A stretch of DNA of 64,000 bases from Luteolibacter rhizosphaerae (GTDB lineage Bacteria > Verrucomicrobiota > Verrucomicrobiia > Verrucomicrobiales > Akkermansiaceae). Shown one piece after another: positions 44,625 through 54,700 of the stretch; within the stretch, counting starts at the first letter, position 1; each line of letters starts with the position of its first letter. The position numbers and the translations under genes were made by a program. Location of the stretch: positions 124,001 through 188,000 of the forward strand of contig NZ_JAPDDR010000007.1 in assembly GCF_025950095.1 (NCBI RefSeq), in the 5' to 3' direction. The notes under the pieces were generated by a model. That model saw only the letters and a program-made list of their open reading frames with translations, did not search any database and was not told where the DNA came from.

Positions 44625-44822
44625 GGGGGGGAAGTCTGGGTGGACTAGCAGATGATCTTGAGATTTTGATAGGAAAGTCAATTCGAATCCAGACCAACGG
44701 GGCAGCGGCGGGATACGCGGAGAATCGTTCGCGAGCACAACTGTTGGAACTCACGATCAAGGGCTCAGACAACAGGATCGGTAATTTGCTCACCGAATCT
44801 TGCGCTGCCGTTCGTCAGCATC

Positions 44823-47800
44823 TCAGCGCGGCTCCAAACGGAAGAAGGCCTTGGGGTCCGGTGAGCTGAAGTTGAACTCGATCGCTCCCTGACCGTTGAT
44901 GAAGGCGCTGTTGGAACTCATCGGCAGTAGTTGGAAGTTGCCCAGATCGATCGCTTTCTTGACCGCGACGGTGAGCTTGAACGTGCCGGTGCCGGGATTC
45001 ACCGCCGCGAGCGGCATGCCGGGATGCATTGCCTGAAGTTGGTCCAACGAGTACGCCCCGGTGGCATTCGCGCCGTGGAGAAGCACCGCGGCGAGTTCGC
45101 TGTCATCGACCTGCCAATCGAATCCGAGGGCCTCGAGCTGGAGTTCGAGCACGTCATTCAGGCCGTCGCCGTCGGTATCATGATCTGCGGCGAGGGACTG
45201 ACCGGTGAGAGTGATGTCGAAGGGGCTGTTGCTGCTCGAATTGCTGGTGATGCGAAGCGAGGCGATGCGGATCCCGGCCACAACCGGCGTGAAGCCGACC
45301 TGGAAGGTGGCCGTCTGGTCAACGGCCAAAGTCACCGGCAGTGCGGGCGGCGAGACCTGGAAGTCCGCCGTATGCCCGGACATCAGCGCGATCCCCGTGA
45401 CCTGGAGCGAAGCGGTGCCGACATTCCGGATCACCACGAGTTGGGTTCCGCCATCGGTGCCTACCGGCGCATTGCCGAAATGAATGCTGGCGGACCCGCC
45501 GATGAGGCCGGTGCCCGGGGGTTGCTCGACCTGCATCTGCGGAAGCGGTGGGTCCGGCGCGAAGAGATGCGCGGCACCGCGGTCGAAGGTGTTGCCATCG
45601 GCAAGAGGTGCGCCGACCACGATGTCCACACCATCGATCGCCACCGAGAAGCCAAAGTGATCTCCTGCCCCGTAGCTGCCGCAATCAAGCGAATCCACCG
45701 CCACTTGAGGGGGGGCCGAGGTCATCTCATAGACGTAGGCGGCACCACCATCCGGAACATGGATATCCATCTCGGAAGCCCCCACGACGACGCGGGAACC
45801 GGAAATTGCCACTGCGATGCCGAAGTAATCTTCCGGCTCGGGCGAAGGGTTGACCAGACTCACCCAGGGTTGGGTAGAAGGGAGATCCCCCAAAGAATAC
45901 ACATAGGCGGCGCCAGCATCGCGGTCAGCCGTATCGTCCTGGTGGGCGCCTATGACCACTCCGAGTTCCGATATCGCCACGGCGGCCCCGAAGGAATCGT
46001 CCGCCGCCGCTTGCGGATTGTCGAACACCGCCACCGGGCCGTACGGGGCGGGCAAGGAAACGTCGTAAAGATAGGCCGACCCCGCGTTGGCCGCTCCGGT
46101 GTCATTGCCAGGAGCACCTACGATGACCATCGTACCTGCGATCGATACCGATGACCCGAACAGGTCGTCGGCCGCTGGTGCGGGATTGTCGAGCGTGGCC
46201 ACAGGCACCGTAGGGGTACCGGACAGGAGATCGTAAACATAGGCGCTACCGGTATCGAGCGTGGCGCCCGAGTCGTTCTTCGCGCAGCCGACCACGAGCC
46301 GGGATCCGGACATGGCCAGCGAGTTGCCGAACTGATCCTGGGTATTTGCGGCGGGATTGAGGATCGTCAGCACCGGCACCGTCGGTGTGTTCGAGGTCCG
46401 GTCGTAGATATAAACGATGCCGCTATTGTTGACCGGGTTGTCGTCCTGATAAGCAGCCACCGCGACCTTGTTCCCCTCGATCGCCACGGCGGCACCGAAG
46501 TAGTCGTTCAGCGTGGGCGCAGGATTCTCAAGGATGAGCACCGGCACCTCCGGAGTCTGGGATTCCCTGTCGTAAATGAAAACCGTTCCGGTGTTCTGAT
46601 TGCTCCCCTTGTCATCGTGATGCGCACCCGTGACGATGATCGAACCAGACATGTCCACCGCCGTCCCGAACTCCTCCGCGGACGAGGTGCTGGGCGTGTT
46701 GATCGTGAAGACCGGCGCGGGCGGCGGTGAACCGGAGAAATCGTAGACGTAGGCCGAGCCCACATCGCTACCGCCGGTATTGTCGCCATGCGCTCCGGTG
46801 AGCAGCCGCGTGCCGGAGAAGGAAACCGAGCGGCCGAACTGGTCGCCGCTCTGAGGCCCGGGATTCTCGATCGTGACGAAAAGCACCGGCCCACCTGCTG
46901 TCAGGTCGTAGGCATAGACACGACCCGCTTCGGTGAAACCCTGATCGTCGAGTGCATTGCCAATCGCCAGACGGGACGCCGAAAGGGAAACCGATGCCGC
47001 GAACTCATCGCCGATCGCCGGCGCCGGATTCACAATCGTCGCCCACGGCGCGGAGGGCGTCCCCGCGGAGAAGTCGTAGAGGTAGCAGAGACCGCTGTTG
47101 TCGGCACCGCTGTCATCCTGCGGCGCGCCCGCCGCCACCTTGTCACCCGAAACGGAAACAGCCCACCCGAAGCGCTCGTTGCTCAGCGGACTCGCATCGG
47201 AGAAACTCGCCACGGGAGTTTGTGGAGTGCCCGAGGAAACATCGTAAACATGCACCCGGCTCAAATCCCCGGCACCGCTCTCCTGGGGAGCCGCCACCAC
47301 CACGCGCGATCCCGAGATCGCCACCGCATGCCCGAAATTCTGCCCGGACGCCAACGGATTCGGCAAGCTCAGCACCGGCTCCGAAGGGACGCTGGTGAAC
47401 AGATCATAGACATAGGCCATGCCTGCATCCGCTGCCCCGGAGTCGCCATGCCGGCACCCCACCACCACACGATTGCCCGAGATCGCCACCGAATAACCGA
47501 AGGAGTCGTTCTCGCTCGGGTCCGGATTCACAAACGTGAAAACCGGCACCCCCGGAGTGGCCGAACCCATGTCATAAACATAAACGATACCACTATCCCC
47601 CGCCCCGCTGTCGTCATCCTTCGCGCCGACCACGATCCGGTCCCCCTCCACCGCCACGGCCCAACCGAAGTGAGCCTGCGCCGACGGTTCCGGATTCAGC
47701 AAAGTCCTCACCAAAGCCCCGCTGCCCGCCTGATAGATCCCCACAATCCCGCAATCCTCACCACCGGTGTCATCGTAAGGAGAAGACACGGCCAGATAAG

Positions 47801-47966
47801 TGCCGCCTGCCGCCACCGAGTAACCGAGCTGCGTCGCGATCTGCCGCGCCACCGCCGGTGAAGCATACGACTGCTGCGGCGAATATGGAATCGGCGCAGC
47901 CTGAACCCACGCACAGGCGAGCCCGGCAGGAACGAGGCGGAGACAGCGTTGGATGAAGGAGCGCAT
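44823..47966 (-). CDS. Secreted 14-repeat FG-GAP propeller protein with ASPM/choice-of-anchor-D-like domain
   Basis: This 1047-residue protein has a signal peptide (VPAGLACAWVQAA) and 14 repeats of about 53 residues, each with FGxAVAISGxxVVVGA, an Asp-rich loop (DDSGA, DNTGG) and AYVYDL. This fits two seven-bladed FG-GAP propellers, where the Asp loops usually bind calcium. A beta-sandwich of the choice-of-anchor D type follows (SIHFGNAPVGTDGG; VVAGIRIASLRI), then a calcium-type DHDTDGDGLND segment and a tail ending KAFFRLEPR. It lies 14 bases downstream of a paralogue of the same build. Probably a surface adhesin or matrix protein. Confidence 0.8.
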   Translation of the reverse strand: MRSFIQRCLRLVPAGLACAWVQAAPIPYSPQQSYASPAVARQIATQLGYSVAAGGTYLAVSSPYDDTGGEDCGIVGIYQAGSGALVRTLLNPEPSAQAHFGWAVAVEGDRIVVGAKDDDSGAGDSGIVYVYDMGSATPGVPVFTFVNPDPSENDSFGYSVAISGNRVVVGCRHGDSGAADAGMAYVYDLFTSVPSEPVLSLPNPLASGQNFGHAVAISGSRVVVAAPQESGAGDLSRVHVYDVSSGTPQTPVASFSDASPLSNERFGWAVSVSGDKVAAGAPQDDSGADNSGLCYLYDFSAGTPSAPWATIVNPAPAIGDEFAASVSLSASRLAIGNALDDQGFTEAGRVYAYDLTAGGPVLFVTIENPGPQSGDQFGRSVSFSGTRLLTGAHGDNTGGSDVGSAYVYDFSGSPPPAPVFTINTPSTSSAEEFGTAVDMSGSIIVTGAHHDDKGSNQNTGTVFIYDRESQTPEVPVLILENPAPTLNDYFGAAVAIEGNKVAVAAYQDDNPVNNSGIVYIYDRTSNTPTVPVLTILNPAANTQDQFGNSLAMSGSRLVVGCAKNDSGATLDTGSAYVYDLLSGTPTVPVATLDNPAPAADDLFGSSVSIAGTMVIVGAPGNDTGAANAGSAYLYDVSLPAPYGPVAVFDNPQAAADDSFGAAVAISELGVVIGAHQDDTADRDAGAAYVYSLGDLPSTQPWVSLVNPSPEPEDYFGIAVAISGSRVVVGASEMDIHVPDGGAAYVYEMTSAPPQVAVDSLDCGSYGAGDHFGFSVAIDGVDIVVGAPLADGNTFDRGAAHLFAPDPPLPQMQVEQPPGTGLIGGSASIHFGNAPVGTDGGTQLVVIRNVGTASLQVTGIALMSGHTADFQVSPPALPVTLAVDQTATFQVGFTPVVAGIRIASLRITSNSSSNSPFDITLTGQSLAADHDTDGDGLNDVLELQLEALGFDWQVDDSELAAVLLHGANATGAYSLDQLQAMHPGMPLAAVNPGTGTFKLTVAVKKAIDLGNFQLLPMSSNSAFINGQGAIEFNFSSPDPKAFFRLEPR

Positions 47967-47980
47967 TTCCCGTCTCGAGG

Positions 47981-50900
47981 CTATCGGGTTTCCAAGCGGT
48001 AAAACTTGGCATCGTCGGGCACCGCGAACTCGAACTCGAGTTCACCCCCCGGATTCAGTGTGGCGGCCGGAGCCGTGAAAGGTAGCGGCACATAGCTCTG
48101 GAAGTCGGTCGACTTGAAGAGCGCGAAAGTCAGCTTCGTCTCCCCGCCACCGCCACGCGTCATCACCGGGGCCTTCACGCGAAGCGCTTGGACCTTTGAA
48201 GGATCATGAAACGACGTATTCTGGAAGTACTGCTGGAAGGCACCCACCAGTTCGGCATCGGGCGATTCCCAATCAAAACCGAGCGCCGCCATCCGCAGTT
48301 CGGACACATCGTTCAACCCGTCTCCATCGGTGTCCTGGTTGGCGGAGAGACCCCGACCCGATAGCACGATCTCGAAAACCCCTTCGTCCGAATCGCTGTT
48401 CGTGATCCGCAGCGTCGCCGTGCGAATGCCAGCCGCGGAAGGAGCGAAACGCACCACGAAAGAAGTGTCGTCGTCGGCGGAAACGTTGAAGGGCCCGCCG
48501 CCGTTCACGAAGCTGAAGTCCGACGCGTGCGCCCCGATAAGGCTGAGACCGCTCACCGACAAAGTGGTGATCCCGGTATTCAGCACCGAGATGCTCAGTT
48601 CCCCCGGGCTCCCCCCGATCGCCACCGGCCCGAAGCTCGCCGGGTCACCGCTGCCCAGATCCGCGCCGCCCACCTCCACCGCGATTTCCGGAGCCGCAGG
48701 ACCGAAGATGTAGGCCGCGCCCTTGTCCGTCGCAGTGCGGTTATCCGATGGCGTGCCCACCACCACGATGATTCCGGACACCGCCACCGAAGCCCCGAAC
48801 TGATCGCCGGAGGTCGAGGTGCTCTTCTTCTGCGTCGCGGACGGAATCGTCGGCGTCGCCGAACTCATATTGAAGGAATAGCTCCGGCCGGAATCCGTCG
48901 GGCTGTTGTCCAGATAGCATCCCACCACGATCCGCGGCGCAGAGACCGCGACCGCATTACCGAAGCGATCATCCCCGGATGGATCGGGATTCGGCAGCGT
49001 ATGCAACGGCACCGTGGGCGTACCACCACTCAGCTCGTAGGCATAGGCCGCACCCGCATTCACCGCACCCGTATCCTTCCCGCTGGCACCGATCCCGACC
49101 AGCGTGCCGGAGATACCGACGGCATTGCCGAAGCCATCATCCACCTGCGGCGCGGGATTCTGGACCACGTGCAGGGGCACCGTCGGCGTGCCGCTGGAGA
49201 GCTGATAAACATACGCCACCCCGGCATCGGTCGCTCCGGCATCATCCTTCGGTGCACCGATCACCACCCGGTTCCCGGACACCCCGACCGAGGCCCCGAA
49301 ATGATCACCCGCTGCCGGACTCGGATTGTTCAGCACATGGATCGGAACCGTCGGCGTGGGAGAAGCCAGATTGTAGACATAGGCAATCCCGCTGTCCGCC
49401 CCGCTGGCATCGTCCATTTCCACCCCCACCACCACGATGTTACCCGAGATCCCCACCGCGCTTCCAAAACGGTCGCCAATGCCGGGTGCCGGATTGGCAA
49501 GAATCCATGCCGGAGTTTTGGAGGGCAGGTTCTCCAGATTGTAGACATACACGCGCCCCGCATCGGCAGCCGCATCGGCAGCCGCATCGTCGTCACCCGG
49601 ACCACCCACCACCACCAGACTGCCGGACACCGCCACCGCCGCGCCGAAGTTCTCATCCACTTCGGGCGCCGGATCCTCCAGCGTCGCCAGCACCGCCGTC
49701 GGCTTCGATGCCGAGAGATCAAGGATGGCCACCTTCCCTGCGGCGGAAGCTCCGGCATCCGAACCGGGAGAGCCGATCGCAACGATATTGCCGTCGATCG
49801 CCACCGCACTGCCGAAGCGATCCAATGAGCCGCTCACCGGGTTATCCAAGGCGAAGGTGAAGCTGTCCGGAGTGGGCGAGCTCAGATTGTAAACATAGGT
49901 GCAGCCGGACTCGATATCGCCGCGGTCATCATGAAGCGCCGCCACCAGCACCGTGTTCCCGGAGATGCTCACCGCGCTGCCGAAGTAATCCGCCACCGCG
50001 GGCACCGGCTTGTCCGGCGTTCCGATCAAAGTCCCGGGCGCGCCACCGGAGAGCTGATAGACATAGCAGGTCCCCGCATTCTCCGCCGCCGCATCATCGC
50101 GATAGGCACCCACCACCAGATGATCCCCGGTCAGCGCCACCGAACTACCAAAGTAACCGTTCGGCTGCGCCAGCGGCTGCGCCAGCGTCAGCCACGGCTG
50201 GGTCGGTTGGGGCCCGGCCAGGTTGAAGACTAGCACCCGGCCGGCATTGGTGGCCGTGGTGTCGTCCGACTCCGCCGCCACGGCCAGATAGTCCCCCGCC
50301 ATGGCCAAGGCGTTGCCAAAGCAGTCGTTCTCCTCCGCTGCAGCCATCGTCAGCGAATGCAAGGGATTGGTTGGCGTGCCGGACTGCAGGTCGTAGACGA
50401 AAACGCGGCCGGCATTCGGCGCGCCCATGTTATCGCGGTAGGCGGATACCGCCACCCGCGAGCCCGCCACCGCGACCGCCGCCCCGAAGTTGTCGTCGGG
50501 CGCAGGATAAGGATTCTCCAGAACGAGCTCCGCCTGAGTCGGGTTCGCGGAGGAAAGATCATACACGTACGCCCTCCCCGCGTTGGCTGATACGCCATCC
50601 GCCATCCACGCGCCGATCACCAGCGTCGTCCCGTCGATCGCCACCGCCTGGGCGAACTGATCCTGCTCCACCGGGGCTGGGTTCGCTATCACATGCACGG
50701 GAACCGTCGGTTGAGCGGAAGAGAGATCATAGATATAGGCACAGCCCGCCTGCAGCACTCCGCCCGCCGAATTGCAGGCCCCCACCACCACTCGGCTACC
50801 GGAGATCGCCACGCTCTGGCCGAAGTATCCGCATGCTTCTCCCGCCGGATTCAGCAGACGGTGCAGCAGCTTGCCGGTGCCCGCATCGTAGATCTTCACC

Positions 50901-51145
50901 GCACCGCTATCTCCGCCACTCAGAGGGTCGCTATCATAGTGTGGCGAACCGACGACCGCCACGTTTCCGGAGATCGCGATACTGGATCCCTGTTGCTCAT
51001 AGGGCTGCGGGAGCGTCTTCGGCGCGTAGATCGAATAGCGCAGCGTGTCCGGCACTTGTCCGGATACAACTCCGCAGCCGACGGCCATGCCTAATAGGAT
51101 GCCGACAGCGCGAAAGGGAATGAAACGGGGGGGAAACAGGGACAT
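47981..51145 (-). CDS. Secreted 14-repeat FG-GAP propeller protein, paralogue of the neighbour
   Basis: At 1054 residues it has the same architecture as the 44823 protein: signal peptide (FRAVGILLGMAVGCGVVSG), 14 propeller repeats (FGQSVAISGSRVVVGA to FGASVAVSGIIVVVGT), one choice-of-anchor-D-like sandwich (ASFGPVAIGGSPGELSI), a DQDTDGDGLNDVSEL-like segment and a tail ending KFYRLETR. The pair is a tandem duplication that has diverged substantially. A small in-frame 12-base duplication lies in one Asp loop (49560-49583). Codons 5-6 are a C-run (FPP), and another run of six C lies 14 bases before the ATG (51160-51165). Confidence 0.8.
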   Translation of the reverse strand: MSLFPPRFIPFRAVGILLGMAVGCGVVSGQVPDTLRYSIYAPKTLPQPYEQQGSSIAISGNVAVVGSPHYDSDPLSGGDSGAVKIYDAGTGKLLHRLLNPAGEACGYFGQSVAISGSRVVVGACNSAGGVLQAGCAYIYDLSSAQPTVPVHVIANPAPVEQDQFAQAVAIDGTTLVIGAWMADGVSANAGRAYVYDLSSANPTQAELVLENPYPAPDDNFGAAVAVAGSRVAVSAYRDNMGAPNAGRVFVYDLQSGTPTNPLHSLTMAAAEENDCFGNALAMAGDYLAVAAESDDTTATNAGRVLVFNLAGPQPTQPWLTLAQPLAQPNGYFGSSVALTGDHLVVGAYRDDAAAENAGTCYVYQLSGGAPGTLIGTPDKPVPAVADYFGSAVSISGNTVLVAALHDDRGDIESGCTYVYNLSSPTPDSFTFALDNPVSGSLDRFGSAVAIDGNIVAIGSPGSDAGASAAGKVAILDLSASKPTAVLATLEDPAPEVDENFGAAVAVSGSLVVVGGPGDDDAAADAAADAGRVYVYNLENLPSKTPAWILANPAPGIGDRFGSAVGISGNIVVVGVEMDDASGADSGIAYVYNLASPTPTVPIHVLNNPSPAAGDHFGASVGVSGNRVVIGAPKDDAGATDAGVAYVYQLSSGTPTVPLHVVQNPAPQVDDGFGNAVGISGTLVGIGASGKDTGAVNAGAAYAYELSGGTPTVPLHTLPNPDPSGDDRFGNAVAVSAPRIVVGCYLDNSPTDSGRSYSFNMSSATPTIPSATQKKSTSTSGDQFGASVAVSGIIVVVGTPSDNRTATDKGAAYIFGPAAPEIAVEVGGADLGSGDPASFGPVAIGGSPGELSISVLNTGITTLSVSGLSLIGAHASDFSFVNGGGPFNVSADDDTSFVVRFAPSAAGIRTATLRITNSDSDEGVFEIVLSGRGLSANQDTDGDGLNDVSELRMAALGFDWESPDAELVGAFQQYFQNTSFHDPSKVQALRVKAPVMTRGGGGETKLTFALFKSTDFQSYVPLPFTAPAATLNPGGELEFEFAVPDDAKFYRLETR
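49560..49583 (-). repeat. Tandem 12-base repeat inside an Asp-rich propeller loop
   Basis: GCATCGGCAGCC occurs twice in tandem with a partial third copy after it, encoding an extra Ala-Ala-Asp-Ala stretch. It keeps the frame and lengthens one blade loop, a likely slippage product. Confidence 0.8.
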
Positions 51146-51722
51146 GCGGGACTCGGTCTGGGGGGCAGGCGAACCTTCAAGCCAAGATCAATACGAGCAT
51201 TTCTCACGCCAGATCTCTTATCCGGGGGGATTGGATCACGGACGGTAAGACGGGAGGGAGGGTGGACATGGGGAGGCAGGGTGATTGGCCGGATTTCGCC
51301 AGCGGACCGGGCAAGCTTCGCGTGTCATGACGCGTCGATAGCGCGGATACAGCAGTCTCTTTTCTCACCGCAAATCTCCCCCGAAGGATTTGCGGCAGGC
51401 ACCGGGGTGCCCGGCGCTTTTAAAAAACCCGACCCTCCCGGGCCAGCCTTTTTTACGGCAATCCACGTATTCCCAACCTTGGATTGCATCCTGCATCAAA
51501 CTGTAAGGAAAAACCCTACAGCCCCCGTAATAGATGGGACTACATGCTAAATATCAGCATTTTACGTACGCTTATGCCTACGCGATAAAGTAGGAATAGC
51601 ACTTGATCCGGGCACGGATGTTGCATGATAAAAGCCCGTCCAGTTTGAGGACCTATCCCCTCCACCCGGTCCCCCCGATCGGCGGATAGCCCCTCCTGCT
51701 TGGTAACTCCAAAAATACTGCC
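51146..51722. promoter_or_regulatory. Divergent region between the propeller operon and the 51723 gene
   Basis: These 577 bases should hold promoters for both directions. They contain a C-run on the minus strand at 51160-51165, another near 51224, and a minus-strand ATG at 51269 preceded by CCTCCCC. That ATG opens a 21-codon frame beginning MSTLPP, nearly identical at the DNA level to the start of the barrel gene at 44624. A 9-bp inverted repeat lies at 51368-51395, GGCACCGGGGTGCC at 51398-51411, and an AT-rich stretch at about 51535-51600. Confidence 0.4.
51368..51395. promoter_or_regulatory. Inverted repeat CCGCAAATC / GATTTGCGG (operator candidate)
   Basis: Two perfect 9-base arms (51368-51376 and 51387-51395) are separated by 10 bases. 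The right arm with two more bases (GATTTGCGGCA) is repeated at 6845-6855, upstream of the other plus-strand Fn3 protein. A related CCGGCAAATTT occurs twice upstream of the beta-helix gene. Confidence 0.45.
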
Positions 51723-54700
51723 GTGCGCCCCCCCAGACTGCTGCACTCCCTCGGGCTATGCCTGTACGGATTCACCCAGCTAACATCCGTCCTCCCGGTA
51801 TCCGCCTCAGCCCTCCCCGGCCTTAATCAGCCCGAGCCCGTCGGCGCATACTTCAATGGCGTTTTCCCCAACTCGCCTCCCGGAGACCCCTCCGGTTGGG
51901 CGGTGACCAACGCCTTCCCGAACCTGACCTTCACCGATCCCATGATGCTCGCGGGCATTCCGGGATCCTCGAATCTTTTGGTCGTGGGCAAGAACGGCCA
52001 GATCTGGCGTTTCCCTAACAATCCCGCGGCAACCGCCGGCCAGAAGGTGCTGGTGGCCGATCTCACCGCTCGCGTGGAGACTTCCGAGGACCAAGGCCTC
52101 TACAGCCTGGCCTTTCATCCGCAGTTCGCCCAAAGCGGCGCTCCGGGTCAGAACAAGGTCTATGTTTGCTACAACCGGCGCGCGGTCACCGGCGTGGATG
52201 ACAATGACCGGACCTACTGGACCGTCTCTCAGTTCACCTGGATTCCCGCTTCCGGCACGCTCGACACGAACAGCGAGAATATCCTGATCTCCCAGTACGA
52301 CCCGCACCGTTTCCACAACGGCGGCTCGATGTTCTTCGGGGACGACACCTTCCTCTACATCACCGTGGGCGATGGCGGCCTGGGCGGCGACGCGCTGGAT
52401 AACTCTCAGGAGCTGCGCACGGGCCTCTTCGGCGGCATCCTGCGGATCGACGTAAATAACGACCCGACCAAGTCCCATCCGATCCGGCGCCAGCCGACGG
52501 AGAATCCGGACTGGTGGTTGGACCATCCGGATACGATCCAGCCGAAGCCTGCCGAATGGCCCGCGAGCCACACTCAGGGCTACGGCATCCCGAACGATAA
52601 CCCCTGGCTGGATACCAATGGACTCGTTCTGGAGGAGTTCTACGCCATCGGCCTGCGCAGTCCGCACTCCGCCCACTTCGACCCGGTCACGGACGAGATC
52701 TGGGTAGGTGACGTGGGCGAAGCCAACCGCGAGGAACTGGTGCGCGTGCCAAAGGGCGGCAACTGCCAATGGGCCTATCTGGAAGGCACCCGACCCACCT
52801 CGAAGACCAAGCCGAATCCTCTCACCGGGACCGACGTCCCGCCGCACTACGAGTATGACCATTCCCAAGGCGCCAGCATCATCGGCGGCCCGCGTTATCG
52901 CGGCACCAAGTGGGCGGAATTCCTGAGCGGTAAGGTGATCTTCGGCGATCACGTGCGCGGCCGCATCTGGAGTGCCACCGTTCCCGCGAGCGGGGCTCCC
53001 GTCATTCAGGAACTCTACTCTTCCTTCGACACCGGCTACAAGAAAGGCCTCTGCGGCTTCTTCACCGATAGCGCCGGAGAAATCTACATCATGAATCTAG
53101 CCGGCTCTAACAACGCCGCCGGCAAGATCATGAAACTGGCGCTGCCCGCGGTCTCCGCCGAGCCGCCCCAGTTCCTCTCGCAGACCGGTGTCTTCTCGAA
53201 TCTCGCTACCCTCGCCACCGCGCCGGGCGTGATCCCCTACGACGTGCCCAACCCGCTCTGGTCGGACGCCGCCGCCAAGAAGCGCTGGGTCATCCTGCCG
53301 AACGATGGCACCTTCAACTCCGCCGCGGAGGACATCGTCTTCAGCCCGGAAGGGAACTGGACCTTCCCGGCCGGCACCGTGTTCGTGAAGCACTTCGAGA
53401 CGAACACCGACGCGAACAATCCGTCAGCGATCAAGCGGCTGGAAACCCGCTTCCTCGTCTGCACCGCAGGCGGCGGGAAGTACGGCTTCACCTACAAGTG
53501 GAACGCGACCGGCACCGATGCCGAACTGCTGGAGCAGGGTGACGAGGACACTTACACCTACACGCAAGCGGGTGGAGGTACCGAGCAACGCACCTGGAGC
53601 TTCCCCTCCCGCGGCGATTGCATGATCTGCCACAACGACGTCTCCGGACAGGCCTTGGGCTTCCGCACCAGCCACCTGAACTCGGACTTCCATTATTCCT
53701 CCACCAACCGCACGGCGAACCAGCTCAACACCTTCAATTCGCTCGGAGCATTCAGCGTGTCCCTGACGGCCGCCCAGTTGGAAAGCTACATCGAGTCGCG
53801 GGCGCTTAACGACGCCACCGCCCCCTTGGAACACCGGGTGCGTTCGTATCTTGATACGAATTGCTCGCACTGCCACCAGCCCGGAGGCTCCGGAGATGGA
53901 TTCGATGCCCGCATCGGCACCCCGCTCGACCTGCAGAACCTGATCAATGGCATCCCGCAGCGCTTCGAGTCGCTGGGGCCGGACGGCCGCTACATCGCCC
54001 CCGGGGACACCGCACACTCCGCGGTCTTCGTGCGCGCTGGCGCGGTGGGCAATGGCGATGCCATGCCGCCCTTGGCTAAGAACCTCGCCCACACCGCGGG
54101 AATCGCAGCACTGCAAAGCTACATCAGCGGCTTGGACCCGGATGAATTCGAGTTCCTCCCGGCACCGAAGGCCCGCTTCATCAAGCTCACCTCCCTCGCG
54201 GGCACGCGGCACTTCGCTTCCGTCCGCGAATTCGAGATCCTCGATGGCGAAGGCGTGAAAATCCCCGTCGGCCAGCTCTCGGTTCACGCTTTCGACAGCG
54301 TCGACGGTGCCTCCACCTCGCCTGACAAAGCGATCGATGGCTTGATCGGTTCCTCCAACCACTGGCAGACCGACAACAAGGTGACCCTGCCCGATGGCTC
54401 CGAAGTCAACGGCCCGAATCACCCGCACTTCATCACCATCGACCTCGGCTCGCTGCGGGAGTTCAGCGGCTACACCTACTACCCGCGCGCGAACTCGACC
54501 CAGGGCCGCATCTCGCAATTCAAGGTGGAGTACAGCAGCGATGGCAGCACCTGGTCGCTCTTCCACCAAGGCACCTGGCCGACCGCCGATCCGGCGAACC
54601 CGATTACCTATTCGCTCCCGTACAACAAGCGCGCCGCCCGTTGCCAGATGGCTGGTCCGGTGGCGCCCGTGGAAGGCAGCTTCGATGCGACCATCGTCTT

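Noticed and set aside
8253-51145. Exosortase/PEP-CTERM system, suspected from the PrsR-like protein and polysaccharide genes
   Set aside because: No exosortase gene and no protein with a PEP motif, membrane segment and basic tail at the C-terminus was found in the window.
51723-51743. CTG at 51738 as start of the dehydrogenase, because it follows a seven-C run by 3 bases
   Set aside because: It would remove the two Arg residues needed at the start of the signal peptide; GTG at 51723 gives a better signal sequence.
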